From contig CANJRI010000004.1 of assembly GCA_947476555.1 (NCBI GenBank), forward strand, positions 1 to 64,000: a stretch of 64,000 bases of DNA. The letters run 5' to 3'. Under the pieces are notes generated by a model. It was not told the origin of the DNA and ran no database searches. It worked only from the letters and a program-made list of their open reading frames with translations. Below are positions 44,465 to 53,782 of the stretch, one piece after another (the first letter of the stretch is position 1; every line of letters begins with the position of its first letter). The DNA comes from Caulobacteraceae bacterium. GTDB lineage: Bacteria; Pseudomonadota; Alphaproteobacteria; Caulobacterales; Caulobacteraceae. Position numbers and translations under genes: made by a program.

Positions 44465-45553
44465 ATGATCCGGCGGCTGACGATCGCGGCCCTGGCGCTC
44501 GGCCTGGCGTCCTGCAGCGAGCCAGCGCCGGAGAAGGCCGCGGCGCCGGCGGCGACGGTGGCGGCGACGCCGGCCGGATTCGAGCCGACCGCCAGCCCGA
44601 CCCTTGAGCGGGTTCGACGGCGGGGCTGGGTGGCCTGCGGGGTGCATCCCGGGCTGCCCGGATTCGCCTTCCCGGACGCTAGGGGCGGTTGGCGGGGCTT
44701 CGACGTCGACCTCTGCCGGGCGGTCGCCGCCGCCGTTCTGGGCGAGGCGACGAAGGTCCGGTTCACGCCGGTGACCGCGGCGGCGCGCTTCGACGCCCTG
44801 CGCCGTGGCGATATCGACATCCTGTCGCGCAACACCTCCCAGACCCTGGCGCGCGACGCGGGCCTCGGCCTGACCTTTCCGGCCACCACCTATTACGACG
44901 GCCAGGGCGTGCTGGTGGCTCGCAGTCTGGGCCTCACCAGTGTGGAGGAGTTGGGCGGGGCGCGGATTTGCGTCCAGGCCGGCACGGTGAGCGAAGGCAA
45001 CCTCCGCGACTTCTTCACCACCCGCGACCTGAGATTCCGACCCGTGGTCCTGCAGTCCGAGGACGAGGCGCGCCGGACCTACGAGACCGAGGGCTGCGAC
45101 GCCTTCACCGCCGATATCTCGGCCCTGGCCGCATCGCGGGCGCTGATGGCCAATCCCGCCAGCCACATGATCCTTCCCGACCCGATCTCCAGGGAGCCGC
45201 TGGGACCGGTTGTCCGGCAGGACGACCCGGCATGGGCCGATATCGTCCGCTGGACCGTCGCCGCCCTGGTGCTCGCCGAGGAGAAGGGGCTGACCTCGCG
45301 GACTGTGGAGGCTGCACGGCGGGAGGCAAGCGACCCGGAGACCCGCCGCCTCCTGGGTGTGGAGGGGGAACTCGGCCCGCTGCTGGGCCTGTCCGGCGAC
45401 TGGGCCTACCAGGTGGTCCGTCAGGTCGGGAGCTACGGCGAAGTGTTCCGTCGCAATCTCGGCGAGGACTCCGGCCTAAAGCTAGCGCGGGGCCTCAACG
45501 CCCTGTGGAACGCGCCGGCCCCCGGCCTGATGTACGCCGCGCCGATCCGCTAG
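44465..45553 (+). CDS. amino-acid ABC transporter substrate-binding lipoprotein (AapJ-like), no transporter nearby
   Basis: 362 aa. N-terminal signal with lipobox LASC, Cys17, and an Ala/Pro-rich linker. The periplasmic-binding-protein domain has LERVRRRGWVACGVHPGLPGFAF, GFDVDLCRAVAAAVLG, FTADISALAASRAL and the extended C-terminal part typical of general L-amino-acid binding proteins (AapJ/BztA). No permease or ATPase gene lies near, so it is an orphan. It is divergent from metC (83 bp) and converges on sseA with a 4-bp overlap. Confidence 0.85.
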   Translation: MIRRLTIAALALGLASCSEPAPEKAAAPAATVAATPAGFEPTASPTLERVRRRGWVACGVHPGLPGFAFPDARGGWRGFDVDLCRAVAAAVLGEATKVRFTPVTAAARFDALRRGDIDILSRNTSQTLARDAGLGLTFPATTYYDGQGVLVARSLGLTSVEELGGARICVQAGTVSEGNLRDFFTTRDLRFRPVVLQSEDEARRTYETEGCDAFTADISALAASRALMANPASHMILPDPISREPLGPVVRQDDPAWADIVRWTVAALVLAEEKGLTSRTVEAARREASDPETRRLLGVEGELGPLLGLSGDWAYQVVRQVGSYGEVFRRNLGEDSGLKLARGLNALWNAPAPGLMYAAPIR

Positions 45554-46395
45554 CCGACGACGACCGGGGTGTCCGGCCGGCCGCCCCATTCGGCCCACGA
45601 TCCGTCATAGATCGGGGTCGGCTCGCGGCCCAGGCGCGCCAGGGCCAGGGCCAGGACGGCGGCGCTGACGCCGGAGCCACATGTGGCGACGACCGGAGCC
45701 TCGGGATCGACACCGGCGCCTCGAAAGGCGGCCTCGAGCTCGGACGGGGATTTCAGCGTCCCGTCGACGTTCACCACCGCGTTCCAGGGCAGGTTGAAGG
45801 CGCCCGGCATATGGCCGGACCGCAGCCCGGGTCGGGGCTCGGGCGCTTCGCCGCGGAAGCGGGCGGCGGGCCGGGCGTCGACGATCTGCGCGTCGGCGCG
45901 ATCGAGGTGCGCGCGCACGGCCTCCAGATCGCGAACCCGCCCGGCATGGAAGGCCACGGCAGGGGCGGTGGCCGGCAGTCCGGAAACCGCATCGGTCACC
46001 GGCCGGCCCTCGGCGCGCCATTTGGGCAGGCCGCCGTCCAGCACCGCCACGCTGGGAAAGCCCATCGCCCGCAGGCTCCACCACACCCGGGGTGCGGAGA
46101 ACAGGCCCTGGGCGTCATAGACCACGATATCCGCGGCGGGGTTCAGTCCAAGGGCGCCGACCGCCCGCGCGAAAGCGGCGGGGGAGGGCAACATGTGGGG
46201 CAGGCCGCTGGCCTTGTCGGCGATCTCGTCGATGTCGAAGAAGACCGCCCCGGGGATATGACTGGCGTCATAGGCCTGGCGACCCGTCCGGGGCTCGGTG
46301 GGCAGGAACCAGCTGGCGTCGACGACCTGGAGGTCCGGATCGCCCAGCCGGGCGCCCAGGGCCGCGGTGTCGATCAGCGGTCCTATTCCAGCCAT
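45550..46395 (-). CDS. sseA: 3-mercaptopyruvate sulfurtransferase
   Basis: 281 aa with two rhodanese domains. The second holds the active-site loop VVATCGSGVSA with Cys239; the CGSGVS/T pattern is that of mercaptopyruvate sulfurtransferases, not thiosulfate sulfurtransferases. Segments VVDASWFLP, HIPGAVFFDIDEIAD and SGHMPGAFNLPW are conserved. The start overlaps the 3' end of cysK by 13 bp, so the two are probably one transcript. Confidence 0.92.
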   Translation of the reverse strand: MAGIGPLIDTAALGARLGDPDLQVVDASWFLPTEPRTGRQAYDASHIPGAVFFDIDEIADKASGLPHMLPSPAAFARAVGALGLNPAADIVVYDAQGLFSAPRVWWSLRAMGFPSVAVLDGGLPKWRAEGRPVTDAVSGLPATAPAVAFHAGRVRDLEAVRAHLDRADAQIVDARPAARFRGEAPEPRPGLRSGHMPGAFNLPWNAVVNVDGTLKSPSELEAAFRGAGVDPEAPVVATCGSGVSAAVLALALARLGREPTPIYDGSWAEWGGRPDTPVVVG

Positions 46396-47384
46396 GACGG
46401 CGCCGGCAGGCCTTTTTCCCTCAGGAATTCCGGGTTGTAGATTTTCGACTGATAGCGGGCGCCGTGGTCCGCCAGGATGGTCACGATGGTGTGGCCGGGG
46501 CCCATGTCCTTGGCCATGCGGATCGCGCCGGCGACGTTGATCCCGGTGGAGCCGCCCATCACCAGGCCCTCGAACTCCAGCAGGTCGAAGATCGCCAGCA
46601 TCATCTCCTCGTCGGAGATGCGGTAGGACCGGTCGACCGAAAGCTCCGTGAGGTTTGCGGTGATCCGGCCCTGGCCGATGCCCTCGCTGATCGAGGTCCC
46701 TTCGGCCTTCAGCTCGCCGTCGGTGTACCAGGCGTGCAGCGCCGCGCCGTGGGGGTCGGCGAGCCCGATCTGCACGGCCGGATTGCGAGCTTTGAGCGCC
46801 ATCGCCACGCCCGCCAGGGTGCCGCCCGATCCGACCGCCGAGATGAAGCCGTCCACCTGGCCATCGGTCTGGTCCCAGATCTCCGGCCCGGTGCCGACCA
46901 CATGGGCCTGCCGGTTGGCGACATTGTCGAACTGGTTGGCCCAGACCGCGCCAGCCGTCTCCTTGGCGTCAAGTTCGTCGGCCAACCTGCCGGAATATTT
47001 CACATAGTTCATGGGATCGGAGTAAGGGACCGCGTCCACCTCCACCAGCTCGGCGCCATAGAGCCGGATGGCGTCCTTCTTCTCCTGGCTCTGGGTCCGG
47101 GGGATGACGATGGTGCATCTGTAGCCCAGCGCCTTGCCGACCATGGCCAGGCCGATGCCGGTGTTACCCGCCGTGCCCTCGACGATCCGGCCGCCCGGCC
47201 GCAGGAGCCCTTTGGCTTCGGCGTCGCGGACGATAAACAGCGCCGCCCGGTCCTTGACCGACTGGCCGGGGTTCATGAATTCCGCCTTGGCCAAGATCTC
47301 GCAGCCGGTCAGCTCGCTGGCCCGGCGCAGGCGGATCAAGGGCGTGTTTCCGATCGCGTCCAGGACGCTTGAGGCGACTTGCAT
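46383..47384 (-). CDS. cysK: cysteine synthase
   Basis: 333 aa, making cysteine from O-acetylserine and sulfide. PLP lysine Lys44 in NPGQSVKDRAALF, the substrate loop EGTAGNTGIGLAMV, VGSGGTLAGVAMALK and GGSTGINVAGAIRMA are intact. The protein lacks a CBS domain. Some relatives act as cystathionine beta-synthases, which cannot be excluded. It is transcribed towards sseA and metC. It is divergent from the DUF481 gene (83 bp). Confidence 0.9.
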   Translation of the reverse strand: MQVASSVLDAIGNTPLIRLRRASELTGCEILAKAEFMNPGQSVKDRAALFIVRDAEAKGLLRPGGRIVEGTAGNTGIGLAMVGKALGYRCTIVIPRTQSQEKKDAIRLYGAELVEVDAVPYSDPMNYVKYSGRLADELDAKETAGAVWANQFDNVANRQAHVVGTGPEIWDQTDGQVDGFISAVGSGGTLAGVAMALKARNPAVQIGLADPHGAALHAWYTDGELKAEGTSISEGIGQGRITANLTELSVDRSYRISDEEMMLAIFDLLEFEGLVMGGSTGINVAGAIRMAKDMGPGHTIVTILADHGARYQSKIYNPEFLREKGLPAPSWLE

Positions 47385-47467
47385 CCGGCCTCTTTAGCGG
47401 CGCGCACCGGGGGTCGCCACCCCCGAGAGCAGGGGCGGGCAACGGCTTATGAGGCTGGCCTGCCTCC

Positions 47468-48448
47468 ATGATCGCCCGGATTGCACCGGAGCCTGAGCCG
47501 GCAAGGATCGCTGACCCGACACGCCAGACTCAGGAGGCCGCCGTATCCCCCACGTCAAACCTGATCTCGGCTGCGACCGCCGTCGCATTGGCGCTGGCGG
47601 CCCATCCGGCTCATGCGGCGCCGCTGCCGCGGGCCGTCGCGGACATCATCGACGCCGCGGCCGACGATCCCGATGCGCTGAGCGTCGTGGCGAGGGCGGT
47701 CAAGAAGGCCAACCCGGGCGCCGCCGCCGATGTCGACGCCCACGTGGCGGCGTTGACCGCGCGGGTCGCCGCCGAGAAGGCCAGGCAGGTCGCCGATCTG
47801 GGCCTGTTCGAGGGATGGACCGGCGATATCGACCTCGGCGGCGCCATCAACACCGGCAACACCGACGACCGTAGCCTCACCGCGGCGTTGGTCTTGGACC
47901 GGGAGACTCCCGTGTGGGAGCAGCAGGTCAACCTCCGCGTCAGTTTCAAGAGCGAGGACGGCGACACGACGACGGACCGCTACTTCTTGACCTATGCGAT
48001 CATCCGCAACCTCAACGCCCGCCTCTACGTGGGCGGCATGCTCTGGGCCGAGCGTGACCGCCTAGCCGGCCACAACTATCGCTTCTCCGAGGGTCTGGGT
48101 CTTGGCTATCGTCTGGTCCAGACGCTCGGCCTTAAGCTAAGCGCGGAGGGCGGCCTGGCGCTGCGCCAGTCCGAGTACCTGGTGAGGGGCCACGAAGCCA
48201 CCGTGGCCGCACGCCTGGCGGGCTACCTCACGTGGCGGATCGCGCCCCGCCTGGAGTTCAGCCAGAACCTCGTGACCTACCTGGATACGAAGAACTCGAC
48301 CGTGCTCGCCAGGTCGGCGTTGACGACGAGGTTGCAGGGAAACCTTTCGGCGCGAGCGTCCTACGAGGTCCGCTACGAGGACAATCCGCCGGAGGGCCGT
48401 GAGCTGACCGATACGACCACGCGGGCGACACTGGCGTTCGACTTCTGA
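47468..48448 (+). CDS. DUF481 (YdiY-like) outer membrane protein
   Basis: 326 aa. A hydrophilic stretch of about 28 residues precedes a signal-like segment (LISAATAVALALAAHPAHA), since no start codon occurs nearer the signal. Part of this extension may be mis-assigned. A helical region (AAVDAHVAAL-type) is followed by a beta-barrel: GDIDLGGAINTGNTDDRSL, VNLRVSFKSEDGDTTTDRYF, LYVGGMLWAERDRL and the terminal ATLAFDF with a C-terminal Phe. This fits a DUF481 outer-membrane barrel. Function unknown. Confidence 0.85.
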   Translation: MIARIAPEPEPARIADPTRQTQEAAVSPTSNLISAATAVALALAAHPAHAAPLPRAVADIIDAAADDPDALSVVARAVKKANPGAAADVDAHVAALTARVAAEKARQVADLGLFEGWTGDIDLGGAINTGNTDDRSLTAALVLDRETPVWEQQVNLRVSFKSEDGDTTTDRYFLTYAIIRNLNARLYVGGMLWAERDRLAGHNYRFSEGLGLGYRLVQTLGLKLSAEGGLALRQSEYLVRGHEATVAARLAGYLTWRIAPRLEFSQNLVTYLDTKNSTVLARSALTTRLQGNLSARASYEVRYEDNPPEGRELTDTTTRATLAFDF

Positions 48449-48476
48449 ACCGTCCGCTTGCCGTCCGGGGCGGCGC

Positions 48477-49127
48477 CTAGGCCCCATCGAGGCGAAGGCC
48501 GTAGAAGCCGGCGATGCCGGTCAGCAGGAACTGCATCCCGATGCAGATCAGGAGAAAGCCGAAGATCCGGGTCATGGCGTCGATGCCCTCGCGGCCCATG
48601 AACCGGGCCATCGCGCCCGCCAGCCGAAGCACCAGGTAGGAGAAGACCAACGTCACGGCCATGCCCGCGATGACCCCGACGTAGATCATCAGCCAGTCGG
48701 GCTTGCTGCGGATCTGGGCGGCGGCGCTCATGACCACGGCGATCGAGCCGGGTCCCGCCAGGCTCGGCATGGCCAGGGGACTGAAGGCGACATCAAGATC
48801 GGCGGCGGCGGCGGACGTGTCGACCTCCCCCGCGGCCCTGGGGGCGGGAAACAGCATGCGGAACCCGATCGCCAGGATGATCAGGCCGCCGGCGGCGCGG
48901 ATGCCCGCGATCGAGATCCCGAAGAAGTCGACGATCGCCGCGCCCGCGAGCAGAAAGGTCACCAGGATGGCGAAGGCGTAGACGCAGGCCTTCATCGCCT
49001 GTTCACGGCGCTTGCGCGCGTCGAAGTTGGCGGTCAGCGACACGAACAGGGGCGCGGTGCTGAACGGGTTCATGATCGGCAGGAGCGCGCCGCAGGTCAG
49101 GCTGATGGCCGCGATGAAGGGTTGCAT
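48477..49127 (-). CDS. MarC family integral membrane protein
   Basis: 216 aa from the ATG at 49127; upstream in-frame codons are rejected. Six predicted helices carry MQPFIAAISLTCGALLPIMNPFSTAPLF, the conserved N-terminus, with SPLAMPSLAGPGSIAVVMS in the middle. The MarC family was once linked to multiple antibiotic resistance, a link later shown to be unfounded; its true role is unknown. It is divergent from kdsA with 187 bp between start codons. Confidence 0.88.
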   Translation of the reverse strand: MQPFIAAISLTCGALLPIMNPFSTAPLFVSLTANFDARKRREQAMKACVYAFAILVTFLLAGAAIVDFFGISIAGIRAAGGLIILAIGFRMLFPAPRAAGEVDTSAAAADLDVAFSPLAMPSLAGPGSIAVVMSAAAQIRSKPDWLMIYVGVIAGMAVTLVFSYLVLRLAGAMARFMGREGIDAMTRIFGFLLICIGMQFLLTGIAGFYGLRLDGA

Positions 49128-49314
49128 GAGCGCTCCGGGCGGTCTCACCGAGCGATGATCGCGCGGACTCGTTCTCCATCTCGGAGCCAGGCGCGCCGTG
49201 GGGCCATCCGTTAAGGCCCTGGTCGGCGCTCGTCTCGACCCCTTGGTGCGCGGGACTATCCGTCCGGGGGTCTGAAATGGGGGGCGCAGCTCCCACGCAC
49301 GTGGGGGGCTTGTG

Positions 49315-50199
49315 ATGCGCCGCGCGGCGGGCCACACAGCCGACATGGCCGTATTGACTCTCGACCGCTGGAACCTCGCCATGGGAGATGGCCAGCCCCT
49401 GGTGGTGATCGCTGGGCTGAACGTCCTGGAGGACGAGGCCCTGGCGCTGCAGGTCGCCCGCTATCTGAAGGCGGTGGCGGCGGATCTCGGCCTGCCGTTC
49501 GTCTTCAAGGGCAGCTTCGACAAGGCCAACCGCTCGTCGATCAAGAGCTATCGGGGGCCGGGTCTGAAGAAGGGCCTCGCAGTCCTCGCCAAGGTGAAGG
49601 CCGAGGTCGGCGTGCCCATCGCCACCGACATCCATGAGGTGGATCAGGCCGAGGCCATCGCGGCTGTGGCCGATATCGTCCAGATTCCGGCCTTCCTCTG
49701 CCGCCAGACGGACCTGGTGGTCGCCACGGCGCGGGCGACCTACGCGGCCGGCGGGCTGCTGCACGTCAAGAAGGGCCAATTCCTGGCGCCCTGGGACGCG
49801 AAGAACATCGTCTCCAAGATCAAGGAGGCCACCCACGGCGCGGACATCACCATCCTCTGCGAGCGCGGGGCCTCGTTCGGCTACAACAACCTGGTGGTGG
49901 ACATGCTGGGCATTGGCGAGATGCAGAAGCTGGGTTGCCCGGTGACCATCGACGCCACCCACGCCGTGCAGCTTCCGGGCGCCGATCCGCGCACCGGCGG
50001 CGCCTCGACCGGCGGCCGGCGCGAAGGCGTGGCGGTGATCGCCAAGGCGGCCGTGGCGGCCGGGGCCGACGGGGTGTTCCTCGAATTCCACCCGGATCCC
50101 GACAAGGCGCTGTGCGACGGGCCGAGCTGCCTGCCGCTGGATAGCGCCGCCGGCCTGCTGGCGACCCTGAAGGCCGTCCACGCGGCGGTGCGGGCGTAA
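49315..50199 (+). CDS. kdsA: 3-deoxy-8-phosphooctulonate (KDO-8-P) synthase
   Basis: 294 aa from ATG 49315, which has a G-rich ribosome-binding site, or 284 aa from ATG 49345. Condenses phosphoenolpyruvate with arabinose-5-phosphate to make KDO-8-P for LPS. Motifs VFKGSFDKANRSSIKSYRGPG, PIATDIHEVDQAEA, VKKGQFLAPWDAKNI, ERGASFGYNNLVVDM and IDATHAVQLPGA are intact. It begins the kdsA-hldE-hldD LPS inner-core group; hldE starts 4 bp after its stop. Confidence 0.95.
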   Translation: MRRAAGHTADMAVLTLDRWNLAMGDGQPLVVIAGLNVLEDEALALQVARYLKAVAADLGLPFVFKGSFDKANRSSIKSYRGPGLKKGLAVLAKVKAEVGVPIATDIHEVDQAEAIAAVADIVQIPAFLCRQTDLVVATARATYAAGGLLHVKKGQFLAPWDAKNIVSKIKEATHGADITILCERGASFGYNNLVVDMLGIGEMQKLGCPVTIDATHAVQLPGADPRTGGASTGGRREGVAVIAKAAVAAGADGVFLEFHPDPDKALCDGPSCLPLDSAAGLLATLKAVHAAVRA

Positions 50200-50203
50200 G
50201 GTC

Positions 50204-51673
50204 ATGGACCTGGCGAGCCTGCAGCGCCTGCTCTCCGATGTCGCCGGCAAGCGGGTGGCCTGCGTGGGCGACCTGATGGTGGATCGTTTCGTCTACGGCG
50301 CCGTGCATCGCGTCTCGCCCGAGGCGCCGATCCCGGTGCTGGCGCGGACGCGGGAGCTGGTGATGCTGGGCGGCGCGGGGAACGTCGCGCGCGGGGTCGC
50401 GGCCCTGGGCGGCTCGGCGGCGCTGGTCGGACTGGTGGGCGATGACGCCGGGGCCGCCGAGGCCCGACGGCTGATCGGGGAAGAGGCTGGGATCGAGGGT
50501 TATCCGATCGCGGACGCCTCGCGGCCCACGACGCTGAAGACCCGGTTCGTCTCCGGCGGCCAGCAGTTGTTGCGGGTCGACACCGAGGAGAGCCGTCCGG
50601 TGTCCGGCGACGTCGAGCAGCGCCTGGCCCGGACCATCCGTGACGCGGCGGCGGGGGCCGGGGTGATCCTGGTCTCCGACTACGGCAAGGGGGTGGTGAC
50701 CGACGCGGTGATCGCCGCCTGCCGCGAGGCGGCCGGGCCCGGCGCCAAGGTGATCGTCGATTCAAAGAGCCGGTCCTTCGCCCACTACGGCGAGGTCGAC
50801 CTGGTGAAGCCCAACGAGATCGAGCTGGGCTACGCCACTGGCCTGCCCACGGGGACCGACGCCGAGGTCGAGGCGGCGCTGGCCCGGGCGCTGGAGCTAT
50901 GGGCCGTGAAGGGCGTGCTGGTGACGCGAGGGGGCAAGGGCGTGTCGCTGGCCATGCGCGGCGAGCCCACCAGCCATTTCCCGACCCTGCCGCGCGAGGT
51001 GTTCGACGCCTCGGGGGCGGGCGACACCGCCCTGGCCGCCCTGGGTCTGGCGTTCGCGGCCGGCGCCGCGTCGGCCGAGGCCATCGCTTTCGCCCAGATC
51101 GCCTCGGGTGTGGCGGTCGGCAAGGCTGGCACCGCCACGGTGAGCCCCGAGGAGATGGTGGAGGCCGCGCTCTCCGCGCACCTTGCGCCCGCCGAGGCCA
51201 AGGTGGGGACGCCCGCGCGCATGGCCGACGAGGTGGCGCGCTGGCGGGCCATGGGGCTGAAGGTGGGCTTCACCAACGGCTGCTTCGACATCCTGCACCG
51301 GGGGCACGTGGCCTACCTGGCCCAGGCGCGGGCCTGGTGCGACCGGTTGATCGTCGGGCTCAACTCCGACGCCTCGGTTCGCGCGCTGAAGGGGGAGGGG
51401 CGGCCGGTGAACGACCTGGAATCCCGCGCCTTGGTGCTGGCGGGACTTCGCAGCGTCGATCTGGTCGTGCCGTTCGAGGAACTGACCCCGCTGAAGCTGA
51501 TCGAGGCCGCGCGGCCCGACGTCCTCATCAAGGGCGCGGACTATTCGGAAAGCCAGGTGGTCGGCGGCGAGCTGGTGAAAGGCTGGGGCGGGGAGATCCG
51601 GCTTGCGCCCCTCGTCGATGGCGCCTCCACCACCGCTGTCATCGCCAGGATGAGCGGCAAGGAGAGCGCATGA
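50204..51673 (+). CDS. hldE: bifunctional heptose kinase/adenylyltransferase
   Basis: 489 aa with both enzyme halves of ADP-heptose synthesis. The N-terminal ribokinase-like domain (to about 320) has VACVGDLMVDRFVYGAV and DASGAGDTALAALGLAF. The C-terminal adenylyltransferase (from about 340) has FTNGCFDILHRGHVAYL and VDLVVPFEELTPLKLI. It acts on heptose-7-phosphate and heptose-1-phosphate. Four bases after kdsA and overlapping hldD by 4 bp. Confidence 0.96.
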   Translation: MDLASLQRLLSDVAGKRVACVGDLMVDRFVYGAVHRVSPEAPIPVLARTRELVMLGGAGNVARGVAALGGSAALVGLVGDDAGAAEARRLIGEEAGIEGYPIADASRPTTLKTRFVSGGQQLLRVDTEESRPVSGDVEQRLARTIRDAAAGAGVILVSDYGKGVVTDAVIAACREAAGPGAKVIVDSKSRSFAHYGEVDLVKPNEIELGYATGLPTGTDAEVEAALARALELWAVKGVLVTRGGKGVSLAMRGEPTSHFPTLPREVFDASGAGDTALAALGLAFAAGAASAEAIAFAQIASGVAVGKAGTATVSPEEMVEAALSAHLAPAEAKVGTPARMADEVARWRAMGLKVGFTNGCFDILHRGHVAYLAQARAWCDRLIVGLNSDASVRALKGEGRPVNDLESRALVLAGLRSVDLVVPFEELTPLKLIEAARPDVLIKGADYSESQVVGGELVKGWGGEIRLAPLVDGASTTAVIARMSGKESA

Positions 51674-52671
51674 CCCGGCGGATCGTGTTCGTCACCGGCG
51701 GAGCGGGCTTCATCGGCTCCAACATCGTCGCCCGGCTGGCCGAGGACCGGGGCCTGGACGTGGTGGTGTGCGATCGGCTGCGCGATGTGGAGGCCGGCAA
51801 GTGGCGCAATATCGCCAAGCACCCGGTCGGGGACATCGTGGCGCCCGAGGATATGTTCGACTGGCTGGAGAAGCGTTGGCGCGACGTTGAGCTGGTGGTC
51901 CACATGGCGGCGATCTCGTCCACCACCGAGCCGGACGCCGACAAGATCGTCCGCAACAATTTCGAACTTAGCCGCGACCTGTTCCGCTGGTGCGCCGACC
52001 GGCAGCGACGGCTCATCTACGCCTCCTCTGCCGCAACCTACGGCGGTGGGGAGGGCGGCTTCGACGACGACAACGACTACGAGGCCCTGGCGGCGCTCCG
52101 GCCGCTCAACGCCTATGGATGGTCAAAGGCCCTGTTCGACCTATTCGCCGTGCGCCAGGCGCTCAGGGATTACGCCCCGCCCCAGTGGGTGGGCCTGAAG
52201 TTCTTCAACGTCTACGGCCCCAACGAAGAGCATAAGCGCTCGATGAAGTCGGTGGCCTCGCAGATCTGGCCGCACGTGCGGGAAGGCCACGCCGTGCACC
52301 TGTTCAAGAGCCATCGCGAGGACGTGCCCGACGGCGGCCAGATGCGCGATTTCGTCTACGTCCGGGACGTCGCCGATGTGATCGCCTGGCTGCACGCCAA
52401 CCCGCAGGTGAACGGCGTCTACAACCTCGGCTCTGGCAAGGCGCGCAGCTTCGCCGACATGGCCACGGCCCTGTTCCAGGCGGCCGGCAAGGCGCCGAAC
52501 ATCGAATATGGCTCGATGCCGCCGGCTATCCGGGACAAGTACCAGTACTTCACCGAGGCCCGGCTCGATCGCCTGCGGGCGGCCGGCTACGAGGCCCCCA
52601 TGACGCCGCTCGAGGCGGGGATCGGGGACTACGTGACCCGCTACCTCAGCCAGGCGGACCCCTATCGCTGA
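51670..52671 (+). CDS. hldD: ADP-L-glycero-D-manno-heptose 6-epimerase
   Basis: 333-aa extended SDR that makes ADP-L-glycero-D-manno-heptose for the LPS inner core. VTGGAGFIGSN near the N-terminus binds NADP; the catalytic Tyr149 and Lys153 are in YGWSK. FFNVYGPNEEHKRSMKSVAS and GQMRDFVYVRDVADV are characteristic of HldD. Start overlaps the hldE stop (ATGA). kdsA-hldE-hldD are thus one translationally linked run. Confidence 0.96.
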   Translation: MTRRIVFVTGGAGFIGSNIVARLAEDRGLDVVVCDRLRDVEAGKWRNIAKHPVGDIVAPEDMFDWLEKRWRDVELVVHMAAISSTTEPDADKIVRNNFELSRDLFRWCADRQRRLIYASSAATYGGGEGGFDDDNDYEALAALRPLNAYGWSKALFDLFAVRQALRDYAPPQWVGLKFFNVYGPNEEHKRSMKSVASQIWPHVREGHAVHLFKSHREDVPDGGQMRDFVYVRDVADVIAWLHANPQVNGVYNLGSGKARSFADMATALFQAAGKAPNIEYGSMPPAIRDKYQYFTEARLDRLRAAGYEAPMTPLEAGIGDYVTRYLSQADPYR

Positions 52672-52672
52672 G

Positions 52673-53782
52673 ATGGTTTTCCCGGATCGCAGGCGGGGGG
52701 TGATCCTGGCTCTGGCGGCTCTCGTCCTGATCGTCGCTGGGACGGTCTGGCTCTACTGGGACGACCTTCGCAGCACCGCCCTCGATCCCAAGGTGCCGTT
52801 CCAAACCTACACCCCGCCTCCGGCGCCCGATTACGGCCTGTCCGGTTCATGGGCGCTGATGCCAGCCCGGCCCGGCCAGCCACTGAGCCTCGATCCCGTG
52901 GCCGACGTCTTCTTCGTCTCGCCCACCACCTACGAAGGCGGCCGACACTGGAACGGGCCGATCAATGACGCGGACGCCAATCGCCGGTTCGTGCGGGTGA
53001 TGGCCCCCAACTACGTGGGGCCGTTCGTCGGGATCGGGCGGGTGTTCGCGCCGCGCTACCGGCAGGCAGGGCTCTACAGCCTGCTCACCCTCAGGGAGGA
53101 CGCCAAGGAGGCGCGCAAGTTCGCCTATGGCGACGTGCGCGCGGCGTTCCGGGAATTCCTCAGGCACTCCGGCCAGCGGCCGTTCCTGGTGGTCGGGGTG
53201 GAGCAGGGCGGGACCCTGGCTCTGCGGCTGCTGGCCGAGGAGGTGGCCCGCGATCCGGCGCTGCGCAGCCGGCTGGTGGCGGCCTATCTGGCGGACACCG
53301 TGGCCCCGGCCGACGCCCCGCCGCTGCCGCCTTGCGTAGCGCGGGCGCAGGCCGGGTGCCTGGCGGCCTGGGCGCGCGCCCGGGAGGGAAGGATGGGCAG
53401 CGCCCAGCTGATGCTCGACCGGGCCCTGATCTGGAGCCCGGAGGGCGACCTGGTGAACCTCAGCCCCCGGCCGGCCCTGTGCTTCAACCCGATCCTGGGC
53501 GCGGTGACGAGCGTGGCGGCCCCGGCCCGCCTGCATCTGGGAGCCGCCAACGCCACCGGCCTGGAATGGGGCGCCCGGCCGGCATTCCTGGCCCGGCAGG
53601 TGGGCGCCCGGTGCGAGGGCGGGGTGCTGCAGGTGACAAGGCCGGCTTCGGCCTCGCTGCGCCGCACCGGTTCCTGGGCCGACCGGCGACTGTCGCCCGG
53701 CTTCAACCTTTTCTATGCGGACATCGAGGCCGACGCGAGGGCGCGGCTGGAGGCGTGGGCGAGCGCTAACCGGCGTCCTTGA
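52673..53782 (+). CDS. DUF3089 alpha/beta-hydrolase-like protein, nucleophile Ser replaced
   Basis: 369 aa, starting one base after the hldD stop. One N-terminal membrane helix (GVILALAALVLIVAGTVWLYW) anchors the protein with the domain outside. The hydrolase fold is recognisable: VADVFFVSPTTYEGGRHWN, MAPNYVGPFVGIGRVFAPRYRQAGLY, and the nucleophile elbow VVGVEQGGTLALRLL. The elbow normally has G-x-S-x-G; here Glu177 stands where Ser is expected, so ordinary esterase activity is doubtful. It ends with a 17-bp overlap with recG on the other strand. Confidence 0.82.
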   Translation: MVFPDRRRGVILALAALVLIVAGTVWLYWDDLRSTALDPKVPFQTYTPPPAPDYGLSGSWALMPARPGQPLSLDPVADVFFVSPTTYEGGRHWNGPINDADANRRFVRVMAPNYVGPFVGIGRVFAPRYRQAGLYSLLTLREDAKEARKFAYGDVRAAFREFLRHSGQRPFLVVGVEQGGTLALRLLAEEVARDPALRSRLVAAYLADTVAPADAPPLPPCVARAQAGCLAAWARAREGRMGSAQLMLDRALIWSPEGDLVNLSPRPALCFNPILGAVTSVAAPARLHLGAANATGLEWGARPAFLARQVGARCEGGVLQVTRPASASLRRTGSWADRRLSPGFNLFYADIEADARARLEAWASANRRP

